From an uncultured Bacilli bacterium (GTDB lineage: Bacteria > Bacillota_I > Bacilli_A > RF39 > UBA660): a DNA stretch of 55,386 bases. The stretch spans positions 1 through 55,386 of the forward strand of contig CAJTXV010000010.1 of the NCBI GenBank assembly GCA_910584255.1, read 5' to 3'. A program made the translations under genes and the position numbers. The notes under the pieces are model-generated. The model saw only the letters and a program-made list of their open reading frames with translations, ran no database searches and was not told where the DNA came from. Positions 8,941 through 17,327 of the stretch are shown piece after piece (the stretch's first letter is position 1; each line of letters begins with the position of its first letter).

Positions 8941-9336
8941 ATGAAAAAAATAGAGGATGTTGATTTTGAAGTTTTGTGGGAAGGAGTTCCCAGTGGATTA
9001 TGGGATCAATTTTTAACCTTAATTCATATGAACTTTACAAAGTATCAAATTACTGCAGATGAATTAATTGTAATGGAGGGCTTTTTAAAAAGAAAATCCA
9101 ATTCATATGAACTTTATACTTTAAAGGATCCAGATATGACAGAAACCTTAGTTGAACGAATGATTGGCATAGGAACTGTGAGTGTAATGGTGGATTCGCA
9201 TAGTAGCAGTGAACGGGCAGGAATGAAGGTGTATTTACGTCATTTAAAAAATGCTCCGAAGGTTAGAAAATTACTTCGAGATGCGATTGAAGATGATGTC
9301 AATGAACGGAAGATTACTTATTTTGATAAAGTCTAG
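8941..9336 (+). CDS. Small PH-like (bPH) domain protein, 131 aa
   Basis: The pattern of strands matches bacterial PH domains of the YdbS/YvbH type: YQITADELIVMEGF, then VERMIGIGTVSVMVDS, then a short strand with RHLKNAPKVRKLLRDAIEDD as the terminal helix. No membrane segment is present, so it should be cytosolic. Ribosome site AGGAGATGG. The family assignment rests on pattern only, and the ligand is unknown. Confidence 0.6.
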   Translation: MKKIEDVDFEVLWEGVPSGLWDQFLTLIHMNFTKYQITADELIVMEGFLKRKSNSYELYTLKDPDMTETLVERMIGIGTVSVMVDSHSSSERAGMKVYLRHLKNAPKVRKLLRDAIEDDVNERKITYFDKV

Positions 9337-9397
9337 TGATTTTGTTTTCGTATATAAGTAAATATAGTAAAAAATGACAAAAAGGTGAGTGAGAGCA

Positions 9398-9841
9398 ATG
9401 GAATTAATTGTAAAGGAATTTAAGGAATTAACAATTACAGAGTTATATGAAATATTAAAGGCACGGGCTGAAATTTTTATTATAGAACAGCAAATCAATT
9501 ATCAGGATATGGACGATATTGATTATCATAGTATTCATTTCTTTTTTCAAGAAAACAACAAAGTAATTGCTTATTTAAGGGCGTTTTACATCGATAGTGA
9601 AAAGAAAATCGTCAAAATTGGAAGGGTTTTAACCTTAAGCCATGGAAATGGGGTTGGTAGCAAATTGCTAAGAGAAAGTATTTCTATAATCAGGGATAAA
9701 ATGAAATGTGAAAATATATATATCCATGCACAAAAACATGCTGTGAAATTTTATGAAAAATTTGGTTTTGTGACTACCTCCGATGAATTCTTAGAAGAAG
9801 GAGTAGTTCATGTCTCTATGGAACTTAAGTTTATAACTTAG
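9398..9841 (+). CDS. GNAT acetyltransferase, ElaA family
   Basis: 147 aa. The start at 9398 has AAAGGTGAG ten bases upstream; an in-frame GTG at 9389 lies inside that ribosome site. The ElaA hallmarks are present: LYEILKARAEIFIIEQQ near the N-terminus followed by YQDMDDID. The acetyl-CoA loop is NGVGSKLL and the terminal HAQKHAVKFYEKFGF is typical. Acceptor substrate unknown. Confidence 0.82.
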   Translation: MELIVKEFKELTITELYEILKARAEIFIIEQQINYQDMDDIDYHSIHFFFQENNKVIAYLRAFYIDSEKKIVKIGRVLTLSHGNGVGSKLLRESISIIRDKMKCENIYIHAQKHAVKFYEKFGFVTTSDEFLEEGVVHVSMELKFIT

Positions 9842-9888
9842 CGAAAAAATTATTCTAATTAGGCACAAATAAGGTAGGTGAAGAGTTT

Positions 9889-11388
9889 ATGCGAAATGCA
9901 GTAGTGAAAGGAACGATTGTTGGGATTGGGCTCATCATTCAAGTTTCTATCACGTTATTTATTTACTTATTTTTAGGAAGACAACTATGGATTGTAAATA
10001 CATTTTATGGGGTGTTACGAATTGTGTTAGTACTAGGATTAATTAAAAATAGTATTCATTATTCCTATACTCTCCCTTGGTTAATTATTCTCCTTTTGCT
10101 TCCAGTAGTTGGTACATTAATGTATGTAATTATTGGTCGAAATAAGATTCGGAGTCAGTTATTAAAAAGGATTATTAAGTCAGAAAAAAATAGTAAGAAG
10201 TATCTAATTCAAAATGAAAAGGTTCGCTTAGAAATTGAAAATAATAGTAGAATTCGGTATTTATGTGACTTTGCAGGGTATCCAGTGACTAAAAATAATG
10301 AAGTTTCCTATTATCCAATTGGAGAACTTGCATTTCAAGAGATGTTGAAAGATTTAAAAAAAGCAAAAAAATTTATATTTTTAGAATACTTCATTATAGG
10401 TCCTGGAGTTATGTGGAATGCTATTTTAGAAGTATTAGAAGAAAAGGCGAAAGAGGGAGTCGATGTTAGAGTGATGTATGATGACTTCGGTTGTATTTCT
10501 AGATTGGACGATTCTTATCCGAAGTTTCTTCAAAAAAAGAGAATTCGATGTATTGTTTTTAATAAATTAAATCCCATTTCAGGAGTTATCATGAATAATC
10601 GTGATCATAGAAAAATTATGGTGATTGATGGTAGGGTTGCTTATTCGGGAGGAATGAATCTCGCAGATGAATATATTAATATCAGTAGTCCTTATGGACA
10701 TTGGAAGGATAATGGAATTCGAGTAGAAGGGGAGGCTGTATGGAATTATACAGTAATGTTTTTAACCATGTGGAATGCTATTAAAAAGCAGGATCGAGAT
10801 TTTACAATTTTTAAAGATTCTTCCTTTGATAAAAAGCACGAGAATGGTTATATCGTACCTTATGGAGAGACTCCTTTAGATCATGAAATTACAGGAGAAG
10901 ATATTTATTTAAATATTATTAATCAATCTCATCACTATGTATATATCTTCACTCCTTATTTAATTATTGATACAGATTTAATTAATGCCCTTAGTTTGGC
11001 TGCTAAAAGAGGAGTGGATGTTCGAATTATTATTCCTGGAATTCCAGATAAAAAGTTAGTCTATGCTTTATCAGAATCTTATATTGAACCCTTAATGCGT
11101 TCAGGAGTGAAAGTATATAAATATACACCTGGCTTTATTCATTCGAAAGTATTTGTATCAGATGATCATGTTGCGACAGTTGGAACTATTAATTTGGATT
11201 ATAGAAGTTTGTACTTACATTTTGAATGTGGTTTATATTTAGAAGATGTAGCCTGTATAAAAGAAATAAAAAAGGATTTGGATGAAACCATTTTAAAAAG
11301 TCATAAAGTAACGAAAAAAGAAGCAACTCCTGGATTTTTTAAAAATATTTGGCAATCATTACTACGATTATTTGCACCTTTAATGTGA
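9889..11388 (+). CDS. cls: Cardiolipin synthase (PLD superfamily)
   Basis: 499 aa, the usual length. Three hydrophobic segments in the first 85 residues anchor it in the membrane. Two HKD catalytic motifs follow: HRKIMVIDG (about 244) and HSKVFVSDDHVATVGTINLD (about 425). Condenses two phosphatidylglycerols into cardiolipin. GGTAGGTGAAG precedes the ATG. Monocistronic in appearance. Confidence 0.92.
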   Translation: MRNAVVKGTIVGIGLIIQVSITLFIYLFLGRQLWIVNTFYGVLRIVLVLGLIKNSIHYSYTLPWLIILLLLPVVGTLMYVIIGRNKIRSQLLKRIIKSEKNSKKYLIQNEKVRLEIENNSRIRYLCDFAGYPVTKNNEVSYYPIGELAFQEMLKDLKKAKKFIFLEYFIIGPGVMWNAILEVLEEKAKEGVDVRVMYDDFGCISRLDDSYPKFLQKKRIRCIVFNKLNPISGVIMNNRDHRKIMVIDGRVAYSGGMNLADEYINISSPYGHWKDNGIRVEGEAVWNYTVMFLTMWNAIKKQDRDFTIFKDSSFDKKHENGYIVPYGETPLDHEITGEDIYLNIINQSHHYVYIFTPYLIIDTDLINALSLAAKRGVDVRIIIPGIPDKKLVYALSESYIEPLMRSGVKVYKYTPGFIHSKVFVSDDHVATVGTINLDYRSLYLHFECGLYLEDVACIKEIKKDLDETILKSHKVTKKEATPGFFKNIWQSLLRLFAPLM

Positions 11389-11454
11389 TTTTTTCGTTAG
11401 TGCTTAAAAAAATAATAAATTAGAGTATGATAAAATAAAGGAAGGAAATAAACA

Positions 11455-11970
11455 ATGGATTTAAAAGATTTTAATTTAGCACCTTTTTATCTATTAGATC
11501 AGGAATGGGCTCTATTAACGGTTGGAAAGAAACAGAATATGAATACTATGACAATTAGTTGGGGAGGCTTTGGAACTTTATGGCAGAAACCTGTGGTTAC
11601 TGTTTATATAAGACCTAGTCGTTATACTTATGAATTGATGGAAAATCATGAATATTTTACAATTAGTTTTTATGATAAAGAGTATCAGAGGGAGCTTACA
11701 CTATTAGGCAATAATTCTGGTAGAGATGGGAATAAAATTGCATTTACGAAGTTGACTCCTGATTTTTTGGAACTGGCACCCTCTTTTAAGGAGGCAAATT
11801 TAACAATTGTTTGTAAGAAAATTTATTTTCAAGATTTAAATATTAAAAATATAAATCAAGATAGTATTTCTGATATTGAAATTGAACATTTTTATAAAAA
11901 GGAACCTGTACATAGAATGTATATAGGAGAAGTCATTGATATTATTGACCGAAGAAAAGGGCAACTATGA
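11455..11970 (+). CDS. Flavin reductase-like domain protein, 171 aa
   Basis: The features of the FMN-binding split-barrel flavin reductase-like family are present: ALLTVGKKQNMNTMTISWGG, then KPVVTVYIRPSRYT and YFTISFYD, and later SGRDGNK. It probably binds FMN. In anaerobes the family includes flavoredoxin-like proteins. Its end overlaps the next gene by four bases (ATGA). Confidence 0.85.
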   Translation: MDLKDFNLAPFYLLDQEWALLTVGKKQNMNTMTISWGGFGTLWQKPVVTVYIRPSRYTYELMENHEYFTISFYDKEYQRELTLLGNNSGRDGNKIAFTKLTPDFLELAPSFKEANLTIVCKKIYFQDLNIKNINQDSISDIEIEHFYKKEPVHRMYIGEVIDIIDRRKGQL

Positions 11971-12347
11971 GTTGGGATATGGAACAAATATTAGAAAGAC
12001 TTAAAAAATCAAAATTCTATAGTAGCTTTCATTTAAGAAAATATATGATTACTTATATTGATGAAAAGGAAATGGATGTTATTAGTCGTCATGCGAATGA
12101 CTTTATAAATCAGAAGTTAGCAACCTATAATCCTAGGACGGATGGTAAGCAAACTCCGATGAAGAATCATCCTGTATTTATTGCTATGCACGCTACTGCT
12201 TGTTGTTGTAGAGGGTGTCTGGAAAAGTGGAACCATATACCAAAGGAAAAAGATTTGACAAGTGATGAAATAAAACATATTGAGAATCTTGTAATGGCTT
12301 GGATTAAGCGAGAATATGATAAAGAATTAAATAAATTTATAATATAA
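11967..12347 (+). CDS. DUF4186 family protein
   Basis: 126 aa. The sequence FYSSFHLRKYMITYI, then KNHPVFIAMHATACCCRGC and a terminal WIKREY, is characteristic of DUF4186. The CCCRGC cluster and two histidines could bind a metal. Translationally coupled to the flavin reductase-like gene through ATGA. Function unknown. Confidence 0.75.
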   Translation: MSWDMEQILERLKKSKFYSSFHLRKYMITYIDEKEMDVISRHANDFINQKLATYNPRTDGKQTPMKNHPVFIAMHATACCCRGCLEKWNHIPKEKDLTSDEIKHIENLVMAWIKREYDKELNKFII

Positions 12348-12360
12348 GGAGATATGAATC

Positions 12361-12738
12361 ATGAATGAATTGAAAAATCAGAAAATTCAGGTATTAGATG
12401 TAGATGTAAATGATTTAAAACAACGTCTAGAAGCAATAGGAGCCAATAAAATTTATGAGGATATAGAAACAGAGAAAGTTTTGGCAACTAGAACTTCTTA
12501 TAAGCTAGGAAAAATTGATTTGGATATTAGGTCTTTACCTTTGATTCCCTCTTTTTTAGAGGTGAATATTGGATATTTAAATGGTGGGCCTCATCTAGAC
12601 GAGTTACGGGAAAAGTTAAATCTTACAGAGCATCAGATTGTTGTAATGGAGCTGGAAGAAATCTATTGCTTTTATGGATTAAGTCCAAAATCACTACAAG
12701 AAGATAATTCAGAAGATTATAAGGGTCCAAGTAAATAA
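12361..12738 (+). CDS. Probable CYTH-like protein, 125 aa
   Basis: The N-terminal VLDVDVNDLKQRLEAIGA and the later SFLEVNIG-x-HLDELREKLNL, ending in MELEEIYCFYGL, resemble class IV adenylate cyclase/CYTH proteins. However, the usual ExExK opening and several central charged strands are short or missing. It may be a reduced or inactive member. AAGGAG precedes the ATG. Confidence 0.5.
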   Translation: MNELKNQKIQVLDVDVNDLKQRLEAIGANKIYEDIETEKVLATRTSYKLGKIDLDIRSLPLIPSFLEVNIGYLNGGPHLDELREKLNLTEHQIVVMELEEIYCFYGLSPKSLQEDNSEDYKGPSK

Positions 12739-12757
12739 AATACTTGTCCTTTTTTTC
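12724..12757 (+). terminator. Terminator overlapping the stop codon
   Basis: GG..CAAGTA pairs with TACTTG.CC, with the TAA of the preceding gene in the loop; a T run follows. Confidence 0.6.
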
Positions 12758-12796
12758 TAAAAATTTTGAATTTAGAGTTATACTTGGAGGAAACGT

Positions 12797-13144
12797 ATGA
12801 TACATAAAATTCATATAAATAATGATCAATTTAGTCGTATAAAAAATGGAACAAAAACAGTTGAAAAAAGATTAAATGATGAAAAGCGTCAACAACTAAA
12901 AGTGAAAGACTTGGTAGAATTTACGAATAGAATTACAGGGGAAAACATTACAGCACAAATAGTAAACTTATATGAATATCCGAGTTTTGAAGAACTATAT
13001 AAGCACTTTGATAAAATATCTATGGGGTATGATAAAGAGGATGATGCAGATTCTAAAGATATGGAACAGTATTATTTGAAGGAAGATTTGGAAAAATATG
13101 GAGTAATTGCAATTGTAATAGAGGTTATCAAGGATAAGGAATAA
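12797..13144 (+). CDS. ASCH-domain protein, 115 aa
   Basis: The opening VEKRLNDEKRQQLKVKDLVEF followed by EYPSFEELYKHFD is the ASCH fold signature (RNA-binding, related to PUA; some members are amidohydrolases). TTGGAGG ribosome site. Codon choice (AGA, ATA) becomes AT-richer from here onwards, marking the approach to the accessory island. Confidence 0.75.
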   Translation: MIHKIHINNDQFSRIKNGTKTVEKRLNDEKRQQLKVKDLVEFTNRITGENITAQIVNLYEYPSFEELYKHFDKISMGYDKEDDADSKDMEQYYLKEDLEKYGVIAIVIEVIKDKE

Positions 13145-13209
13145 TTAATAAAATATTCAAAGAAATTATTATTGCAAATAAAATTCATGTTAAAAGGTAG
13201 GAAGTATGG

Positions 13210-13737
13210 ATGATTGTAGCAAGAGAGCTTAATAAAGAGGATAAAACGAAGTTACTAGATATGATTGATGAGATAAATAATTTTGATGGCAATTTTGAGG
13301 GATTAACAAATATTAGTAAAATCATTAATTATGATATGTTTTTAGAAAACTTAGAAAAAAATAAACATCAGGAATTAATTAAGCATGAATATTCTCCACA
13401 AACTACGTTTGGGGTATTTGATGATGGAAAATTAGTTGGTGGATTTAATTTAAGACATACGATTAAGGGTAATCTAATCAATTATGGGGGTAATATTGGC
13501 TATTTAGTAAAACCAAGTGAAAGAAAAAAAAGTTATGGAACTATAGTATTAAGTTTAGCTATAGAGAAGGCAAAAGAAATTGGACTTCAGAAGGTGTTAG
13601 TTAGTTGTAGAGATGATAACATAGCCTCTACTAATGTAATTGAAAAAAATGGTGGCATATACGAAAATAATTACTATGATGAAGAGTTAAAACAAACATA
13701 TAAAAGATATTGGATATATTTCGATGAAAGAAAGTAG
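13210..13737 (+). CDS. GNAT family acetyltransferase, 175 aa
   Basis: The GNAT core is visible: FGVFDDGKLVGGFNLR, then NIGYLVKPSERKKSYGTIVL (acetyl-CoA-binding motif A) and VLVSCRDDNIASTNVIEKNG. The ATG at 13210 has AGGTAGGAAG upstream; another ATG at 13206 is in a different frame. Substrate unknown. Confidence 0.8.
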   Translation: MIVARELNKEDKTKLLDMIDEINNFDGNFEGLTNISKIINYDMFLENLEKNKHQELIKHEYSPQTTFGVFDDGKLVGGFNLRHTIKGNLINYGGNIGYLVKPSERKKSYGTIVLSLAIEKAKEIGLQKVLVSCRDDNIASTNVIEKNGGIYENNYYDEELKQTYKRYWIYFDERK

Positions 13738-13748
13738 TACTGATTAAA

Positions 13749-14517
13749 ATGATAGAAGAAAAAGTTATAGATTATTACCAATGTATCGAAATTGTTAAGA
13801 TATTAAATAATTATTTTAAATCGAATTAAATCGAAACAAGAACTAGCTAGTATAGAGTATCCGTCTAATATAGTATATAAATCAAATGAATACTATATAT
13901 ATGTTTTATTCTTGTTTGCTAGATTATGGAGTGCGTTCAAAAATATATCATAAGAACTTAACTGAAACATACATAAAGTATCCTAATATATTTAATCCTA
14001 GTGATGTATTGAATATGAAAAGAGAATCATTAAATGAAATTATGATAAACTATATTCATCCGAGATATCCTAATGTTGCTTTAGAAAAATGGATAGAGTT
14101 ATCAAAAAAATTAGTAGAGTATAATAGTATTTTAGATTATTTGCAAACTTTGAATAGCTTTATAGAGTTAGAGTCTTCTATTAATAGTATTAAAGGATTT
14201 GGACAAAAAATTGGTGGATTATTAATAAGAATCATATGTGATACAAAAGTATGCAACTTTAAAGGAAATGTAGAAAGTATACCTATTGACAGACATGATA
14301 TTGAAATTAGTTATTTAACTGGTATTTTATATAATAAAATGTTGGAAGTAGGGAAATAAAAGAATTGTCAAATACTTATGTTAAAGTCGGAAAAGAATTG
14401 GATATCAATCCTAGTAATATCGATAAATACTTATGGGAATTGGGAAATTCATTTTGTAATAAGAAAGAGTGCCATGAATGTCCTCTTAGAAATCATTGTA
14501 GGAAAAGAAATGAATAG
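13749..14517 (+). pseudogene. Broken HhH-GPD-like DNA glycosylase gene with FeS-cluster motif
   Basis: Three reading frames join into one protein of about 255 residues. Segment 1 starts at the ATG at 13749 and is thrown out of frame by a 10-base imperfect duplication (AAATCGAATT/AAATCGAAAC, 13818-13837). A second shift lies in a TA repeat near 13890-13900. A third lies near 14350-14360, where the frame ending MLEVGK must pass to IKELSNTYVKVG. The restored protein has a helix-hairpin-helix core (IKGFGQKIGGLLIR), then PIDRHD with a possible catalytic Asp, and ends in C-x4-C-x2-C-x5-C like the [4Fe-4S] loop of endonuclease III relatives. The family call is inference; the frame breaks are seen directly. 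Confidence 0.65.
13818..13837 (+). repeat. 10-base tandem duplication causing a frameshift
   Basis: AAATCGAATT is followed at once by AAATCGAAAC. Removing one copy restores the frame of the glycosylase-like gene (NYFKSKQELASIEY). Confidence 0.6.
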
Positions 14518-14581
14518 TAATGGAAAACCTAAAAAAAATACGCCAATTAGCTGGTGTATCAAGATAAAAAGACAACGATAG
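14510..14581 (+). CDS. Mini-ORF, degenerate copy of the rbgA head (copy A)
   Basis: 23 codons, MNSNGKPKKNTPISWCIKIK and three more. Its ATG overlaps the stop of the preceding broken gene (ATGAATAG). The NTPISW segment aligns with NTTINW at the start of rbgA, and AAAATACGCCAATTAGCTGG aligns with the rbgA DNA. It is the least conserved copy and could be coincidental on its own. The related spacer that follows (14555-14662) makes common origin likely. Confidence 0.4.
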   Translation: MNSNGKPKKNTPISWCIKIKRQR

Positions 14582-14662
14582 TTAAAGCCTTGTATATAAA
14601 GAACTTGTTTAAAATAAGTTTTTACACATTTAGTAAAAATTAAAGAAAAGAGGTGGTAAAAA
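14555..14662 (+). repeat. Island spacer S0
   Basis: About 100 bases closely similar to 17952-18058. Shared blocks include ATAGTTAAA, TTTAAAAT and AGTTTTTACA followed by ATTTAGTAAAAATTAAAG. It ends in a ribosome site (AAGAGGTGG) for the next cargo gene. No gene is seen in it. Confidence 0.65.
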
Positions 14663-15136
14663 ATGAAAATAATTTATGTGCACCATGCAGAAAGAAATAT
14701 TAGTAGCAATCATTATGATAAAAATTTAAGACAACTAGAAGATATAATAGAAAGAGGAATAAGTGAAGCAAAGATTTTATCGGAAAGGTTAAGAAATCCA
14801 AATATAGCTACTATAGTTACATCACCTTATCTTAGATGTAAACATACAGCGGATGTTATCAATGAATATCATAATATTTCGATTATAGAAGACGAAAGAT
14901 TAAATGAGATGAATGTTGGAGAAGAGTGGAAAAGTTTATTAACAAGGAATATGAATGCTATAGATGATATTGTAAAAGCATATTAGGATGATGATACTAT
15001 TATGTTTGTTATTAGTGGGGTTAATTTTTCTGCGTTTGTTTGTTATTTTTATGGAATTACCCCTTCCAATGATGTTGCATGGAATCAAGCAGGTGCTATA
15101 TCTCCCATAATTTTTACTATTGGTAAAAAAAGTTAG
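14663..15136 (+). pseudogene. Histidine-phosphatase family gene with in-frame TAG
   Basis: The frame from ATG 14663 reads IIYVHHAERN (phosphohistidine motif, with HHAE in place of RHGE), then TIVTSPYLRCKHTADVI, a good match to the phosphoglycerate-mutase-like fold. A TAG at 14984-14986 stops it after 107 codons. The same frame then stays open for another 49 codons (DDDTIMFVISGVNFSAFVCY and onward, ending TIGKKS), which matches the missing C-terminal half. The usual second catalytic His (in a VxHG strand) is also absent. A decayed cargo gene. Confidence 0.7.
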
Positions 15137-15235
15137 ATTAAATAAAGAATTTATTCAGTTTTATATTTTACATGCTTTCATTAATAAAGTGATAAATTTA
15201 TAAAGGCGATTACGATGTTGCAATCTCTATAAAAA
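15137..15235 (+). repeat. Island spacer S1
   Basis: Directly after the phosphatase. AAATAAAG, TTTATT and CATTAATAAAGTG line up with the spacer at 15939-16000, and GGCGATTACGATGTTGCA lines up with GGTGATTACGACGTTGCA at 16060-16077. No rbgA-head copy remains here, so a unit boundary was probably lost. Confidence 0.5.
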
Positions 15236-15269
15236 TTTATATTAAAAAATAGAAAAGAGGCGAAGATAT

Positions 15270-15851
15270 ATGAAAAATATCATACTTACATCATGTGGTA
15301 TTGTAAAAGAAGATTTTAAAAATAATTTTTATAAAATTATAGATAAGGACGAAATTAAATATAAAAAGGTTTTATATATTACAACAGCAGTTGATGGCGA
15401 AGATGATGGTGATAAATCATGGATGGTTAGAGAATATAAAACAATTTTAGATTTAGGAATTGATGAAAGTAATATTACTGAATATAAAATTGGTAGTAGT
15501 GATATAGATATTAATAATTTTGATATTATTTATATGATGGGTGGAAATACTTTTTATTTACTTAATATGATTAGAAAGTATAGTTTTGATAATAGTATTA
15601 GGGATTTTATCAATAAAGGTAAAATATATATTGGATCTAGTGCTGGAAGTGAAATACTAGGCAGTTCAATTGAGACAGCTTTATCATATGATGAGAATAA
15701 AGTCAACATGAGTGATTTTACTGGACTTAAATTATTAAACGGATTAATAATACCACATTCAAATAAAAAAGAAGAATTTATAAATAACCTAAAAAATAAT
15801 TCAAAAGAACACTTGTATTTATTATATGATGGTGATGGTATAATTATATAA
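15270..15851 (+). CDS. Peptidase S51 family protein
   Basis: 193 aa. IYMMGGNTFYLL and the nucleophile elbow IGSSAGSEILG (Ser at about 120) are the S51 (aspartyl dipeptidase/cyanophycinase-like) signatures; LIIPHSNK supplies the likely catalytic His. The C-terminus DGDGIII stops just short of the usual final strands, so it may be slightly truncated where the rbgA-head repeat begins. AGAGGCGAAG ribosome site. AT-rich codons. Confidence 0.8.
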   Translation: MKNIILTSCGIVKEDFKNNFYKIIDKDEIKYKKVLYITTAVDGEDDGDKSWMVREYKTILDLGIDESNITEYKIGSSDIDINNFDIIYMMGGNTFYLLNMIRKYSFDNSIRDFINKGKIYIGSSAGSEILGSSIETALSYDENKVNMSDFTGLKLLNGLIIPHSNKKEEFINNLKNNSKEHLYLLYDGDGIII

Positions 15852-15903
15852 GGAAGTGAATAAAATGGACAATAATCGTCAAAATACGACAAATATAAAC
15901 TGG
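15851..15903 (+). repeat. rbgA-head repeat, copy B
   Basis: AGGAAGTGAATAAAATGGAC and the following 33 bases match the rbgA ribosome site and first 13 codons at 18610-18659 with few changes, the main one being an extra AAT codon. Confidence 0.85.
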
Positions 15904-15948
15904 TTGATTACGATTTATTGCAACCCTCTAGCAAACTCTTATAAATAA
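15865..15948 (+). CDS. Mini-ORF carrying the rbgA N-terminus (copy B)
   Basis: 27 codons: MDNNRQNTTNINW followed by LITIYCNPLANSYK. The first 13 residues copy the RbgA start (MDNNRQNTTINW) plus one Asn; the rest is spacer-encoded. It has a good ribosome site (AAGGAAGTG). Whether the peptide has a role is unknown; it may be only a recombination scar. Confidence 0.45.
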   Translation: MDNNRQNTTNINWLITIYCNPLANSYK

Positions 15949-16114
15949 AGACTTTATTTGATTTTAGATCTTGCACATTTTCATTAAAAAAGTGTTAAAA
16001 TTATTGAAAACTGATAAAAATACAGTGATTTTAATGATATTTATGATGAGAATTAGAAAGGTGATTACGACGTTGCAGCCCCCTCTCAAAAACAAAAAGA
16101 AAGAAGGTGTAAAA
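15904..16114 (+). repeat. Island spacer S2, no gene seen
   Basis: Contains the inverted repeat AAATAAAG-A-CTTTATTT (15944-15960) and two copies of a GATTACGA-x-TTGCA motif (15906 and 16062). Its first 100 bases align with S1 and more loosely with S0 and S3. Compared with S1 it carries about 70 extra bases. Confidence 0.5.
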
Positions 16115-16975
16115 TTGAACAATAAATTAGAAACAATATCAAATCTATTTGAAGATAAAGAAATAAGAAGTATTTGGGATAGTGAAAAAGAAGATTATTA
16201 TTTTAGTGTAGTTGATGTTATTAGTGTTTTAACAGAGAGTAAAGATCCATCTCATTATTGGAGAACGCTAAAATCAAGAATGATTCAAGAAGGAAATGAA
16301 ACCGTCACAAAATGTGACACTTTAAAATTAAGGGCAAAAGATGGAAAAATGCGTTATACTGATATGCTAGATACAAAAAATATATTTAGATTAATTGAAT
16401 CTATACCTAGTCCAAAAGCAGAACCTTTTAAAATGTGGCTTGCAAATCTTGGAAGTGAAAGAATTGATGAAGTATTTGACCCTGAAATAGCAATAAATCG
16501 AGCTATAAATTACTATCGTAGTAAAGGATATAATGATGAATGAATCAAGGCTAGACTAACAGGAATTGTAGATAGGTTTAAACTTACAGATGTTTGGAAA
16601 GAAGGCGGCATAACCAAACCAATGGAATATGCAATGCTAACCAATGAAATATACAAAGGCTGGTCTGAGATGAAAGCCAGTGAATATAAAGAGTTAAAAG
16701 GGATTAGGAAGGAATCTTTAAGAGATAATATGACCGATCTAGAAGTAGCACTTACAAACATAGGAGAGATTGCTACTCGTGATATTGCAAGAGAAGAACT
16801 TCCCCGAGGTTTAAAAGAAAATTTGAGAGTTGCAAAAAGAGGTGGAGGAGTTGCAAAAGGTGCTAGAGATTTATATGAAAAAGAAACAAAAAAATCTGCA
16901 ATCTCTAAAGACAATGCACTCAATTATCAGTATGCTGATGAGCAACAAAAAATAGAAAGTAAAATTAATGAGTAA
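16115..16975 (+). pseudogene. BRO-N phage antirepressor-like gene interrupted by TGA
   Basis: A TTG start at 16115 (GAAGGTG upstream) opens a BRO-N domain: IRSIWDSEKEDYYFSVVDVI, then HYWRTLKSR and IPSPKAEPFKMWLANLGSER. A TGA at 16541-16543 ends it after 142 codons. The same frame then runs on for 144 codons with the family's C-terminal part (IKARLTGIVDRFKLTDVWKE, YAMLTNEIYKGWS, LKGIRKESLRDNMTDLE). In relatives the residue at this stop is Trp (EWI-x-RL), so TGG has become TGA. TGA is a normal stop elsewhere in this window. A downstream ATG at 16622 could allow separate translation of the C-terminal half. Confidence 0.8.
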
Positions 16976-17012
16976 AAATAATAATCGCACATTTAACATT
17001 AATTGTATTTGA
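16968..17012 (+). CDS. Mini-ORF, rbgA-head copy C
   Basis: 14 codons, MSKNNNRTFNINCI, starting at an ATG that overlaps the stop of the BRO gene (ATGAGTAA). It matches the NNR-x-x-T-N-I-N-W pattern with Cys in place of Trp and lacks three codons. Probably a scar of an earlier rbgA start. Confidence 0.4.
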   Translation: MSKNNNRTFNINCI

Positions 17013-17040
17013 ATCTATAATTAATATGGAGTGTGAATTT

Positions 17041-17316
17041 ATGAATAAATATAATATTAAAGAATTAGCAGAAAAATTAGAAAGATGTAGAAAGGTAAAT
17101 CTTGATGATGTAAAATTAGAAGATGTGGATGAAGTAACAGATATAAAAATAGATAGAAGAAAAACTAGTAATGAAAGAATATTGGATTTCATTATGAAAG
17201 CAAAGAATCCATATATATTTAAAGTTAATGGGAAATTAGTTAGAATAAGATTTTCAGATACAGATAAAACAGCAGAAGAGTGTTTAACTAATGTTCTAAA
17301 GAATTTATATAGATAG
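17041..17316 (+). CDS. DUF6870-like small protein, 91 aa
   Basis: The C-terminal half, TSNERILDFIMKAKNPYIFK, then RIRFSDTDKTAEECL, resembles the DUF6870-type proteins common on conjugative elements of Firmicutes. The start at 17041 is preferred because GGAGTG lies nine bases upstream; an in-frame ATG at 17026 is inside that region. Function unknown. Its presence supports a mobile origin for the island. Confidence 0.55.
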   Translation: MNKYNIKELAEKLERCRKVNLDDVKLEDVDEVTDIKIDRRKTSNERILDFIMKAKNPYIFKVNGKLVRIRFSDTDKTAEECLTNVLKNLYR

Positions 17317-17327
17317 GAGAAATTAAA

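Noticed and set aside
13145..13209. Another rbgA-head repeat upstream of the GNAT gene at 13210
   Set aside because: Neither the NNRQN-type peptide nor the GGAAGTGATATAA block is present. The cassette pattern begins only at about 14510.
14378..14581. A separate 67-codon gene
   Set aside because: Most of it is out of frame with the conserved C-terminal Cys cluster of the broken glycosylase. Only its last 24 codons coincide with mini-ORF copy A.
15971..16114. An upstream extension of the BRO-like protein
   Set aside because: This part falls in the repeated spacer S2. The family N-terminus begins after the ribosome site at 16103.
16115..16975. Use of a genetic code with TGA as Trp
   Set aside because: Genes at 1744, 2524, 9889, 11455 and 19591 end normally at TGA, and Trp is coded by TGG throughout. 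Only this one frame runs through a TGA.
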